Origin: Tetmemena sp. SeJ-2015
Lineage: Eukaryota > Ciliophora > Spirotrichea > Sporadotrichida > Oxytrichidae
NCBI GenBank assembly: GCA_027382625.1
Contig: JAJKFJ010021806.1
Span: 1-64,000 of the forward strand
DNA length: 64,000 bases
Direction: 5' to 3'
Shown here: in pieces, positions 25,101 through 35,605 of the stretch
Layout of the letters: each line of letters opens with the position of its first letter
How positions within the stretch are numbered: position 1 is the stretch's first letter
Made by a program: the position numbers and the translations under genes
Notes under the pieces: model-generated
Databases searched by the model: none
What the model was told of the DNA's origin: nothing
The model's input: the letters and a program-made list of their open reading frames with translations, nothing else

Positions 25101-27148
25101 TGAAGCTAGAGAGTAGTGTTATCAAAGAAGGCAATCCCAATCTTATCATTCCTTTGATAACTGTCGCAGCTTTAAAGAGCAGTAGACTGCCGAGGCTCTA
25201 CATACAAAGCCATAATCCATTTGGTTTCATAATCAGTGGATGTAGGATCATAAGGCTGAATTCCTCTGGTGTAAATACCGCTCATCTCTCTTTTCACAAG
25301 CTGCTCTGGAGTCTTAGTCATCATGTTATGATACTTCCAGTTCGTGTTTTAGGTTCTTATTCTCTTATCCACATCCTATTTCTCTTCAACTTGCTCAATC
25401 ACAGCAACTTTAAAGCCTATGTCTATTAATTCTTGACAAGCTTTATTTAGATTCTTCTCATGAATTCCAACTTGAATAGCTTGGATATAATTAATGGGAT
25501 TTGCACCACCGCTCCAAGAAATCTTCAAGAAATAATGACCTATGAGAGCATCTATATAGTACAACTCATAGAACTTTCCTTTCTAGAAACAGAGTATCTT
25601 ATCAAAGTGATGCTATTTAATTTTCCAGTACTGTTGCAAGAAAGGAGAGAACTTGAGCATTTCATTCTATGGGATGAGGACTGAGCTTGGATCATAGCTC
25701 TTGTGATCGGGTCTATTCCCATTGGCATCTAAAATCTTCTCAGGTTGCAGAAACCAAGGAAGATTCTTAAATTCTGAAGTGCATCTGATCTATTGCATGA
25801 TGTGATTCCTTTCCTTCATACTGTCGATATGCATCTCATAGAGCTCTTTTCCTATCTTTTGGTACTCATTTAGCGAGGGCTTAACTTGATTATTGGGAAC
25901 TGGTCTTTTACCATTCATATTTGGGATGGTTGCTTGCTGTGATTACTTATTCGGGGGCTGATACGATGGTCTGTTAAATTGAGCAGTGGCGATCTGCTTT
26001 TGCTAATGCATTTAGTTTTACTACTAAAAAGGTTATTGAGTAAAGTTAGTGGCTGCAGCTCCACTCTCAGTCTTTATTTAACCGAAGGGTACTGAAGTAT
26101 TACTCTGCTAAGAGGGTCTATTAGAGTTAACTTAGTTTTAAGAGCTATTGGGTGTAGTGTCTCGAAGGCTAACTGTTGAGCTGAAAGGCAACTATCCCTA
26201 AGCCCTATCCTAAGGTGGTCCTCCAAATCCACCTGACTTGTTTGGGCTAGAAAATCCCTCTTTCTTCAACATTTGGTCAATAGATTTCGCGTAGCCAAAT
26301 CCATGGCAGTAAATGTGATCCTTTTTAGTGTAGGTATTGTCATTTACATCCTCAGTTTTCGTTTTACCAAATTCCTGGTAGCTTGGCTAGACATATTACA
26401 ACTATGATGACAATTTGCTAGCACCTCCTCCCATTTAGGAAGAATTAGTGCTTTGAGAAAACCCTCCATCTTCTGGTTAATCCAAGCCTTGGAATTACAC
26501 TCGCCTTTAAGGCTTGACCATGAACCTTTGCTTCTTGAGATGAGATTAATCATCTAGCGAAGCTATCTCTTGCAAACTGTCTTCATCTTACTGCACTAGG
26601 TTCTGTAGATTGATTTCTTCGTTATCTTCGCTCTTAGCTGCCATATCATAGTTTAGCCTGAACCTTTTATTAGCATTGATGACTGCAAGTGAAGGACTTG
26701 AAGTTTCACTACTGGACTGGTCATTTCGATCTTCTGAATATTTTCGCTTTTTGTCTGGCTACCCAAGAGAATTACCCTCCACTTCATTTTCGCCAGTTTC
26801 TTGACCGTAATCTTCCTCCTCGCCACCTTCTTACCCATAACTTTGAGCTCCGCTTCCCTGGAATTACTCATCATCTTAATCCTCATCATCATCCGCAGCT
26901 CTATTTTAGCCATTCATAGAAGTCAGAGTTTATTGGTTTCCTCCGCCATACTACCCTCTTCCTCGGCCTCTGTTGTAGAACCCTCCTCTGCCTCCATAGT
27001 TATTCCAGCTTCCTCTGTATCCACCTCTGTAATTATTATTACCTCCTCTATAATAACCCCTCCCTCTAAAGAAGGAGCCTCTGCCGCGATAGTAACCTCC
27101 ACCACTTCCACCTCCTCTCTAAACTGAATTACTTCCTCCGTAGTTCAT
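22191..27148 (-). CDS. MSH6: DNA mismatch repair protein MSH6 with RGG-rich N-terminus
   Basis: ATG 27148 opens about 60 residues of RGG/RGRG repeats ([20 protein letters not shown]), then acidic and Q/N-rich linker, all in one frame into the MutS core. Core landmarks: mismatch-binding domain with [15 protein letters not shown] (F-x-E motif), [20 protein letters not shown], lever/clamp region [20 protein letters not shown], Walker [10 protein letters not shown] (about 23170), [12 protein letters not shown]alker B/signature (about 22940), FATHYHQL, and [20 protein letters not shown] near the C-terminus. Stop TGA 22193-22191. Short GT-AG introns lie at 24378-24414, 24871-24901 and about 22817-22850. 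A 4 bp tandem duplication at 24323-24330 breaks frame, and a small break lies at about 24092. Pairs with MSH2 in mismatch recognition in the nucleus. Confidence 0.93.
24323..24330. repeat. 4 bp tandem duplication CGAG in MSH6
   Basis: CGAGCGAG. Removing one unit restores [19 protein letters not shown] on the minus strand. Could be a minimal pointer-only insert, a recent duplication or a sequence error. Confidence 0.6.
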
Positions 27149-27318
27149 TTTTGTTTCTTTGTTGGTCTCAATGCAACGATAACTATGAACGAGTGAACTA
27201 GTAAGTTAGTTTATTTTAGATTTATATATTATAATCAATTAAATTTAAAAGCTTGAATCGTCTAGAATTGAGGAGATATAGAAATCTTAATCTTTTGTTA
27301 AAATCAATTTTAAGTTTA

Positions 27319-27969
27319 ATGGATTAATTGTCACATCAGAATCAACACTAGTAGCAGACGTAGTAGTAAGCAGAGTCACTCAGCTAGATTGACGAGTGCT
27401 AAAACCTGGTGGTCTAGACTCTCCTCACCTTCCAAGATTTCATGATCGACATGCGCAAGGAGCTAGTCTCAAAAGCTCCACCTTCAGAGGATGAGTTTCA
27501 TGGAGGCTTATAGTTTGCAGAACATAGGGGCGCCGACATGGAGCATCACAACCTTGCTTTTGGAAATTCCTAGAGCCATTTACAAGAGTTCAGACCTCAA
27601 ATATCTGGATTTATAAATGGAGGAGCAGTAGGCGACTAGTACTATAATTAGCTATCTAGAGGAGACAATGGATTCAATAGCGAAATTCATGACTACTCAA
27701 ATTTGAATGGGGGAAGTCATGGCGTAGAAGCAGAACAGAGAAGAAATGTGGAGGTTGTGAATACTTAGAAGATTAGCTAGGAGCGCAAAATCTTGCAAAT
27801 TTGCAATAACCTAACCAACATTTCGAGAGGGCTGCATCAGGTCATTGACGAAATGAAAAGCTTCGAACCAGTGAAGGCTTCTTCAATTTTTATGTTTAAT
27901 AAGATGAGGCAGAGCTTTTCACTTCTTTAAATGAGCAGTGAAAGAACTTTAATTGACTTGAGAGAATGA
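27319..27969 (+). CDS. 216-residue protein, unrecognised
   Basis: A complete uninterrupted frame runs from ATG 27319 to TGA 27967-27969. It has a Gln-rich start (MDQLSHQNQHQQQTQQQAES), a helix (NLVVQTLLTFQDFMIDMRKE), a G/N/H-rich middle and a C-terminal helical segment (NLTNISRGLHQVIDEMKSFE). The shape is like small Mediator-type or adaptor subunits, but I cannot assign it. No IES or intron is needed. It is divergent from MSH6, with about 170 bp between the starts. Confidence 0.7.
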
Positions 27970-28021
27970 GTGAAGTTTAGACTTATAAATTAGACTAGTT
28001 GTATTTATTTCAAATTATGAT

Positions 28022-28799
28022 TCAATCTAAGTTGTTGTAAGCCCACCTTATTCTTTAAAGTATGGTTATAACGACCCCAGCTGCAAAAGCGTTGTAGATT
28101 TCAATCTAGTACTCACACAGCCAAATCATGAGAGCAAACATTATATAGGACTCAGTGGCTTCCATTAAAGCAGGCGGCATCTTTACTGATGTGACTTCCT
28201 TTTTATCTCCATATTTTTTCTACAACGTATGTTGATGCTGATTTGAGATTACCTTGGCGTTTAAGTTCTTTTCAATGAGAGCTGAGAGCATGAAGAGGCC
28301 TGCTGCGTTTACGAAAAATGTGACAAGCAATAAAGATAGAGAGAGCCAGGCTTCATAGCTGGGATGGGCCATAGTCACTCCAATAGGAGTCATTCCATAT
28401 ATCTACAGTTTAATCATGAGATGATATGTTTAAGTACAGTGAAGTCAACTAAGATATCCAGGTATCCTCCAAACTGAGTGCACTAATTAGTTGCCCTTGC
28501 ATAAGCTCATAAAAGTTATAAAGGCAATTTAATGAGATGGATGCTCCATCAATGCCGTCCAATAATCTTGTGAGGAGGAAGAACAGAAACGACAGTCCTC
28601 TCTCGTCCAAGCTCTGATAGTACACATGCACACATCCTAAATAGAAAGATTGAAGGATTGCCGTTGTTTTTCACAGCCACTTACCACACAAACCAGAGAG
28701 CAGAGTTATTAAATTGGGGCTGATTCTAATCCATTTCAAGATGGATATAAATGGATCCACAAAGAAGTCCTTGAACTCCCGCAGCATGATGTCAAACAT
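28022..28799 (-). CDS. CDP-alcohol phosphatidyltransferase family membrane enzyme
   Basis: ATG 28799: MFDIMLREFKDFFVDPFISI, then SPNLITLLSGLC, FLFFLLTRLLDGIDGA, FGGYLDILVDFT, YGMTPIGVTMAHPSYEAW and LLLVTFFVNAAGLFMLSALI, ending WAYNNLD at TGA 28024-28022. The order D-G-x-D-G ... G-x3-D-x3-D is the CDP-alcohol transferase signature, used to make phospholipids in a membrane. GT-AG introns: 28637-28684 and 28403-28437. An IES at about 28486-28526 sits just after the first part of the signature. After its removal the expected Ala-Arg pair is not seen (DGIDGASISLNQCTQFGGYL), so activity or the exact junction is in doubt. Closest in feel to bacterial/plant-type soluble-substrate members. Confidence 0.8.
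28486..28526. other. IES, 41 bp, pointer ATT (exact ends ambiguous)
   Basis: ATT at 28486-28488 recurs at 28527-28529. Removal brings the minus-strand frame to QCTQFGGYLDILVDFT. Other pointer choices (GCA, CA) are possible, so the boundary is less certain than elsewhere. Confidence 0.6.
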
Positions 28800-28894
28800 T
28801 TTGGCTTTATTGATTTAACTAATCCTAAATTAAAATCTTAGAAAGCCTTATGCAATAATTATGATCTAGTAAAATAAAATGAAAGATTAATCTA

Positions 28895-30963
28895 ATGAGT
28901 TTAAATCCCAAGCTTAGTATTGCTTAAAATCGCATAATTGCTATCACCTCAAGGAACAATGAGGAAATTACGAACTCAATGCCACCTTTTCCTAGATAAG
29001 TGCCAAATCTAAAAATGACTTACAATGAGAGCAGGATGACAGGGAAAACAGTGGCTCAAAGTTAAATTGAGGGAGTAGTAAACTTAGACAATTCTCTGAT
29101 ATCCATGGTTGAGAGAGACCCTGAACTTGTGATTAGAATGAAGTCAGTTATCGACAAGCAGTAACTTAAGATAGATCATGAATTATAACTTTTTTATTGT
29201 CTTATCAAAAGAAACAGCAGCTGCTGGCAATTCAACACAATCTCATGTATCTAAGTGAGCAGTACAGGGCATTTGAAGAGGAGCTTAATAACACCAGAGC
29301 CCGTAATAGTTTCCTGGAACATGAAAGCATTGAATTGAAAGGCAGCAATCAGGGACTGCAGCAGTAGATCGATAAGTACAAGCACGACTCAGAGCAGCTG
29401 CAAAAGGAACAGAACAGAATTAGACAGCTCATAAACGCATCAGAGAACCAGGGTGTCCTCATTGAGACGCTCGAGCAGGCACTGAAAGATCAAAAGGACA
29501 AGATAGAGAAGATGGATTTCGATTTGGCTGTGCTCATGACTGAGAAGTAGGCTTTGAAGAAGGAGTTAGATCGCTAGGATGATGAAATTAGGAGCCAACT
29601 GAAGGAGATCAAGGAGCTAACTCTCAGACTGGAGGTGCTAACTGAGGAGAACTCCAAGAACCTCAAGCAGAACGCCGACTACAGAGACCTGATCCTGAAG
29701 CATGAGGACAAGATGAAGTACTACAGAGAGGAAATGAGAGAGCAGTCAAGGTTACTTGAGATAAGAGATGAGCATATAGGCAGGCTTAAGGACGAGGCGC
29801 AAGTGGCTAAGGAAAGGATTGAGGAGCTGGAGCGGCTGCTAGAAGAGAGTAAAATGGAAAAGGAAGAGCTGGAAGAGGAAAACAGAAAGATCTTGTTGGG
29901 AGGGGTACTGGGCATGATGTCTGATGAGCAAGTGCGACTCAAGCTTCAGACCCTAACCAATTAACTGTCCTTCATTTATCTAATGACATAGACTACAGAA
30001 AGAAGGAGTGGGAGGCTAACGAGACTAGACTGATAGCGCAGTTGAACTTCTCCAAGGAATCTAACGAGAGCTTGAAGAATGACTACGACCTGCTGCAGGA
30101 GAAGTTTGAGGCCTACATGCGCACCAACAACTAGATAAATGAAAACCTGAAGAAGGACATGGAGGAACTCAACCAGAAGTACATGCTCTGCAAGTTCAAC
30201 CTTGAAGAGCTGACTCAGGACATGGAGACGAAGGTGCAGGAGAAGGTGCAGCTCGCCCAGGACAACGAGCAGAAGATGAAGGATGAACTGGAGAAGAAGG
30301 ATAAGGAGCTGGTGGCTGTTAAGAATGAGTTGACTTCCTTGAAGGGCGAGATCACCCTCAAGCTCACTAAGTTAAAGGTCATTGAGCTGGAGATGTAAGA
30401 ACAGAAGAGGGAAAGTGAAGACTAGTTGCACCGCTTCAAGCAGATGATGCGTTCACAGGACCTCGCTGTGACTCCCAATAACAAGAAATTGCTCTTAGGC
30501 TAAGCCAGCAGTTTCAGTCTGGATGTGTAGTAACTTATGAATGACACTGATAGTGCAGTTGATTTTCAAACTGCCTAGGGTGGAGGGAATGAGGACACTA
30601 AGTTGCAGTCTATCATTCAAATGGAGGAGAATCTGGAGTCTCATCAAGAAAGTGTACTTGAATTAATGCGCTAGGAAAGTGTCAGCGATATCTAAGTCAC
30701 TGTGGAGGATCTAGCCAGTCCCAACAAGCAGTAAGCAGCTTAATCTATCAGTAAGAAGAAGGGCAATAAGTTTTAAGTTTATTACGTTTAAGTTCTTCTC
30801 TCCGCAGAGGAAGAGCCAGATGAGCTAGCTCAGCATTGAAAAGACCTTGGCTCCTCAAATGAGATCCAATGTTGACTTGCTTAAGAGTGTCAAAGATCCA
30901 GGCAGCCCCATCAAATTCAAAAGCACACAGAAGAGGAAAAAGACAGACGCCTAGCTTTTGTGA
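28895..30963 (+). CDS. Long coiled-coil protein
   Basis: ATG 28895 (MSLNPKLSIAQNRIIAITSR) leads to a nearly continuous coiled coil of about 550 residues (EQLQKEQNRIRQLINASENQ, IEELERLLEESKMEKEELEE, EKVQLAQDNEQKMKDELEKK), then an acidic Q/S-rich tail. A last GT-AG intron of 31 nt (about 30775-30805) leads to RKSQMSQLSIEKTLAPQMRS and a basic end at TGA 30961-30963. Two IESs interrupt the coil. Codon use is noticeably more GC-rich (CTG, GAG, AAG) than in neighbours. Probably cytoskeletal, e.g. basal body or spindle; no family named. Confidence 0.75.
29175..29203. other. IES, 29 bp, pointer ATCA
   Basis: ATCA at 29175-29178 recurs at 29204-29207. Removal gives AAG ATA GAT CAA AAG AAA CAG, joining QQLKID to QKKQQLLAIQHN of the coiled coil in frame. 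Confidence 0.85.
29959..29981. other. IES, 23 bp, pointer AAT
   Basis: AAT at 29959-29961 recurs at 29982-29984. Removal joins LQTLTN to DIDYRKKEWEANET; retained, the frame runs to TGA within 25 codons. Confidence 0.75.
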
Positions 30964-31099
30964 ACCAACAGTGTATTCATAAATCATATCTAATGTTTTT
31001 CCATCTGTCATTTGAGGAAAGTATGATGTGATTTATTCGTTAAAACTTAAAATATAAATCCTGTTAGTAAAGCAGCATTAATCATTAACTTTCCTGCAA

Positions 31100-34000
31100 A
31101 TGTCTGGTTTCTAAAAAGACCGCTCTCCCTTGTTATAGCCTGTCTCCTCTCGCCGCACTCAGCATCAGTCCCTCTCAGCAGCTGGCTCCTATATGAACAA
31201 AATAAAGCACTAGTACTCTGCTTTGCAAATGCGACAGCAATAGTCCGCCACTCAGCAGCCCAACTCAGATACATTTTCAAGAGGGTCGCAGCAGCAGAAT
31301 CAGTAGCCAACTGCTTATGAGTACTCCTCCAACCAGTTTCGTTAGAATCAATAACCCTAGATTGCCGAAAAGCACATTCACTCAAGAGCAAGACAATAAC
31401 AACAACTGCACTGACTAGAATACTCAATATCAACAACATCTTAAAAATGACTAGCAGCATTTCATTTCTAGCAATGAAGACTTTTATCAGGAGCAGCAAT
31501 AACTCAACAACAACAAGGCTAACAATAACTTGCCAGATAAAATAGACACTGCCAAGGTCATTGAGATAATCAAGAACGCTGACTTGTACGACCTCATAAA
31601 TATGTCGCTAAGGTCTAATGACCTCAAAAATGAACAGATTGAGATCTTCATCCAAAAAGCTCCAATCAAAATCTATAATCTTACTATTGTTGTTGTCTGT
31701 TTTAAGCATTGGAAAGAGGACAAAGTCAGAGCTAGAATGGTCAGAATAAGAAAGTTCATCACAGGCAAAAATCCTCAATAAATTCTCAACAACTTGAGTT
31801 GATCTTCACACCCCCTGGCAAATATCAAGAGCAAGCAGATTCAGCTTCAACCAGCTCTCCTCTAACTACTGCTCAGTCTCAGCAGTCACTGCAAATAGGA
31901 AATGAGGAAAACTGTAATGTCTTCTCAGCTGTGAGTTAAACTTAAAAGAGTAGTCAAAGAGAGTTCTCTCAAAATCAATCTCAGAGCAGTGTGTCTTAAA
32001 AGTCAGGGCATGTCAGATCGCATCAACAGTAGCTCAACATCCAGCCTTTGCAGACATCAAGAATAGAGAACTCCTTCAACATTCAATCATTATTTCTACT
32101 TAAATCTGAGCAGTTTTTGCCTTAATTCCTCCAGCCCAAAATAATAATTCAAAACAATCAGTAAAACGAATCCCTAACACATTTCCAAAGCTTCAGCGAT
32201 CAGCATAATTCAAACTGCCAGCAAGTATACAACTAGGGTGGACTAAACAGCTTCCTGCATCAGCTAACTCAGCGTTAGGCTCAACTTGACCTGGAGGATA
32301 GCTACTATGAGAGTTAAAATCAAGAAGACAGCTAGAACCATAGCAATACCTTCGGAGATACCTTCACTAATTTTTATGCGCAGAGCTTCTCTAATCACTA
32401 GGAAATTCCTGAGGATGATGCGATTCATCACAGAAGCTCAGTCCCTCCTCAGCAATAGACTCCGCCTTAGCCATATCAAAATCTACCTACACCTTGCTCA
32501 GAAACTTAGCCCTTCGCTTAGCCAACGCCTATTTCCCCAGTGCAATAGCTTGAGTAAACTGTAATGAGCCAAACTTAAAAGCCAGTGGTGCACCATCTTC
32601 GCAACGACTCTTTCTCTGATAAGGAATTCACTTAGTAGTATATTGAGACTTAACAAGCTCTGGACCATTAAGTCAAAGTATTCTAGGAGTAGTTGATGAT
32701 CCTCTAAGAAGCTGGGTTTAAGGGCGACCAGTTCTCCTTTCAAATGAAGCTGAGAGAGAGTTTGAATAAAGGAAAGACTACTATGCGGGTGGAGAGCAGA
32801 CTCCCCAGATAACTTCCAATTATTCAACAAATCAAATCTAGGAGAGAGATGAGTTTGAGGCCCCAAAAATAACCTTCCTAAGTCAAACTTAAGACCAAGG
32901 AATCCACTTCCTCACTCGCAAGATAAACACTCTTTGGCTAACTAGTTCAGATGGGTTAAATACAAACTAAGGTTTAAGAGTACTAGAAGATTAACAATAA
33001 CAACAGCAGTAGTAGATGAATAAGTGCACAGAGTCAGGGAATGTAACAACTAGAAACTTGAATGTGATGAGCAGCAGAACTCTTACTAACTTTAGAAGTA
33101 ATTAATAGAGTAATGAGAACAATAATCAAACTGCAAAGCTCAATAACAGCAGACAGAATAAGTCTAGATCACGAAACGGCGCTAATTTCGAATACTCTAA
33201 GACCACCTTAACAGTCTTAAGTGAGTACCAAAACAGATAAGCTGGGACAATATCTAATTTGAAGCAAACCTAGTAGCAGTAATAGACTAAGAATTCTAAG
33301 AAAAGTTTTGTGTCTTAAACTAATATAAGCCTTATGGATGATTCAATCAATAAAACGCCAAGAGCGTCAAGAATTCAGTAAGGATATAAGCTGCAGTAAG
33401 ATTTGAATGGGTCTCTAACTTCGAGAATTTAAACAACCCCTTCAAACGTTGAAAGGCCTTTTTCGTATCAAACATAGAAGAAGCCTCTGGATTAGAAATA
33501 GGTCTAGTATCTTTCGATATATTCTCAAATGAGCATCATGCAGATAAGAGATATTGAGAGAATAAAGAAACCCTCATCTTTAGTTTACTTAACTGCTAAA
33601 CTAGTTTGCGAGTTCTTTACTATATTCAGCACAAATATGGTCTAGAGTAGATAGGCAGAAGACTTAATTGAGTGGAGTAGTATTTAGCTCTTCATAACTA
33701 TCGCAAGAATTTTATTCAAAAAATTTATAAAATTATTGAATATTCTCATCTCTCATCACAACACTTAATTTTACTAAATTATATTCCACCTTCTAAAAGC
33801 TATTTTCCTTTTTCTTTGGTTAAAATGTTTTGCGAATAATCAAGTGATGAAGTACTTTAACGAAATCATGGCCAACATCAAAGCGAGAATAATTTCTCAA
33901 GAGGGAGATCAACAAACTATTACTGCACAGCACCTTTTAAGACTCCACTCAGTGTACAGAAGATACTTGACTGGCGAAAACTCAAAGATATTCAAACACC

Positions 34001-35090
34001 TTACTACAAATAAAAACTTGCAGATAGTCTTCAAACTTCATCAAAGCTACCATTCAATTCTTTGTAGATTCAAGTTTGATAGAGGAAGAGAAAGAAGAAT
34101 TAATGATGGTTGTGAAGAAGCTGATTCCTTAATCACAAGTAAATGCCATTTTGATTTTAAATTAGTAGAGCCTCACCCTTCTAATAAAGTATCAGGAAAG
34201 GAAGGAGTTTGCTAATAATTCGTCTTTCAAGAAGTCATAGTAGAAATGAGTTCTTAATCAAAGCTGGAACAAACCCATAATCTAATATCACAGAGAGATT
34301 TGAAGACACTTTGAATGTTTCCAAGCCAGCTGCTGGCAAATGCCTGTTAATGAGAAGAGACCGATCTATGCTGCTTCTACAGCTAACTAGCATCAAATAG
34401 CTCCTCAATACTAAACCAACAAGCATTAATCCACAGTCACTCCAGATAGAACTCCTCGAGAGTAGAGCAGAGCAAAGTAAATTTCAAAGGATAACTCCTT
34501 GCTTGCTAAGAATGCTTCTCAGCTATTTGCTGCAGAGTTTAATTAAATTGAATTAGTCTTAAGGTTCTTAGCAAAGAGACACAAGAACAAAGCAATCTAC
34601 ATCAAGATCTCCATTAAACATCCATCGAAAACTCCCCTAGCAAAAACTTGACTTTCATAAACCTGATGGTACTTCTATCACTCCAAGGCCGAGAACAGAC
34701 TCCAAAGCCGCTCTTCATAACTAGCCAAGAGCCACCGCTCAGTTCAAGAAGTTAGACTTCGCTGAAACTTATAATGAAAAGAAACCCTCCCTCAATTACT
34801 AACTCATGATCGAATCAAGTGCTTTAAAAGAAAAGATCAAGGAGTCTACAGCTGCAGTTGAGTTCAATATGAAGATGCTCAGTTCTCCCTCTGACAAAAA
34901 TATCGTTGACATGAATCTGATTGAGCAAATTAAAAAGCGAAGAAGGATCAAATCGAGAGAGAGAAGAGTGTCAGCTAAGAGAAGAGCGCTTAAAAGTTTA
35001 ATTTAGATGTGAACTGTTCCTTTTGAGAATATCTCCACTCCTAATTTAAATCACAGCCCTGAGAGAAGCACTGATTTTCTCAGACTTTGA
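31100..35090 (+). CDS. Very long Q/S/N-rich protein (possibly two genes)
   Basis: ATG 31100 begins MSGFQKDRSPLLQPVSSRRT. A frame shift near 31318 leads to STPPTSFVRINNPRLPKSTF and a folded-looking segment KVIEIIKNADLYDLINMSLR ... FKHWKEDKVRARMVRIRKFI. About 400 residues of Q/S-rich text follow to 33010, then after another shift a frame open to 34310 holding SSLVYLTAKLVCEFFTIF and a basic helical part (HLLRLHSVYRRYLTGENSKI). A last stretch includes LTSIKQLLNTKPTSINPQ and KKRRRIKSRERRVSAKRRAL, to TGA 35088-35090. Four or more frame breaks lack clear pointers. No family recognised. A single gene is an assumption. Confidence 0.45.
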
Positions 35091-35605
35091 AAAAGAAGAA
35101 AATTATTTGCATCAAACAAATTAAGAGCATATAGCTCGCTTATTCTAAAGCGAGAGCTTTGTGAAGAATATTTATGATAATTTATTTTTAGCTTTTAACA
35201 CTTATCATCAAAGAAAGAATTTTTGTAAATAGTTTAATTAAATAAGTAGGTATCAGTGTGATATCCAGGTGATATAATAATTGTTATAGTGTGATTGTTT
35301 ATGTGTTTGGTACATTTAGAGTAATTGTGTCAATAAGGTTGAATAAAGTGCCGATTTTTAAAAGAGATTCAATCATTCTAGTTGAGTCTCAGTTGCTTGC
35401 TCATTAAGCCAGATTCTCGCTGCTGTTGGCTCTGCTCCCTCCTCTACTCACAGAAATTATCTGTCTATGACTTCCGAGAACCTGCGGAGCTCCACCGGAT
35501 ATTCCTGATGTGGCTTCAGCTTCCTACTGATGGAAACTGCCCGACGAAGTATTATCATTGGCGTTGCTATTGGGGTGAGAAGAATTATTGATTCCATGCT
35601 AAGCT
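35091..35605. other. Spacer or unresolved C-terminal extension of PUF
   Basis: 35091-35345 is AT-rich with no gene seen. 35345-35600 read on the minus strand gives a low-complexity open frame (SSHPNSNANDNTSSGSFHQQ, VSRGGSRANSSENLAQ) that could be an extension of the PUF protein past the TGA at 35608 if a further IES is removed; I found no convincing pointer. Confidence 0.4.

Noticed and set aside
26653..27127. Ser/Val-rich plus-strand and Glu/Val-rich minus-strand frames
   Set aside because: Shadows of the RGG-repeat coding of MSH6 in other frames.
28404..28440. TACAGT direct repeat as IES pointer in the CDP-alcohol transferase gene
   Set aside because: Pointer deletion gives the wrong frame; the GT-AG intron 28403-28437 restores DFT-IYGMTPIG exactly.
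31047..31499. 150-codon minus-strand frame
   Set aside because: Lies opposite the plus-strand Q/S-rich gene; it has no Gln from TAA/TAG and its composition is that of a reverse-strand shadow.
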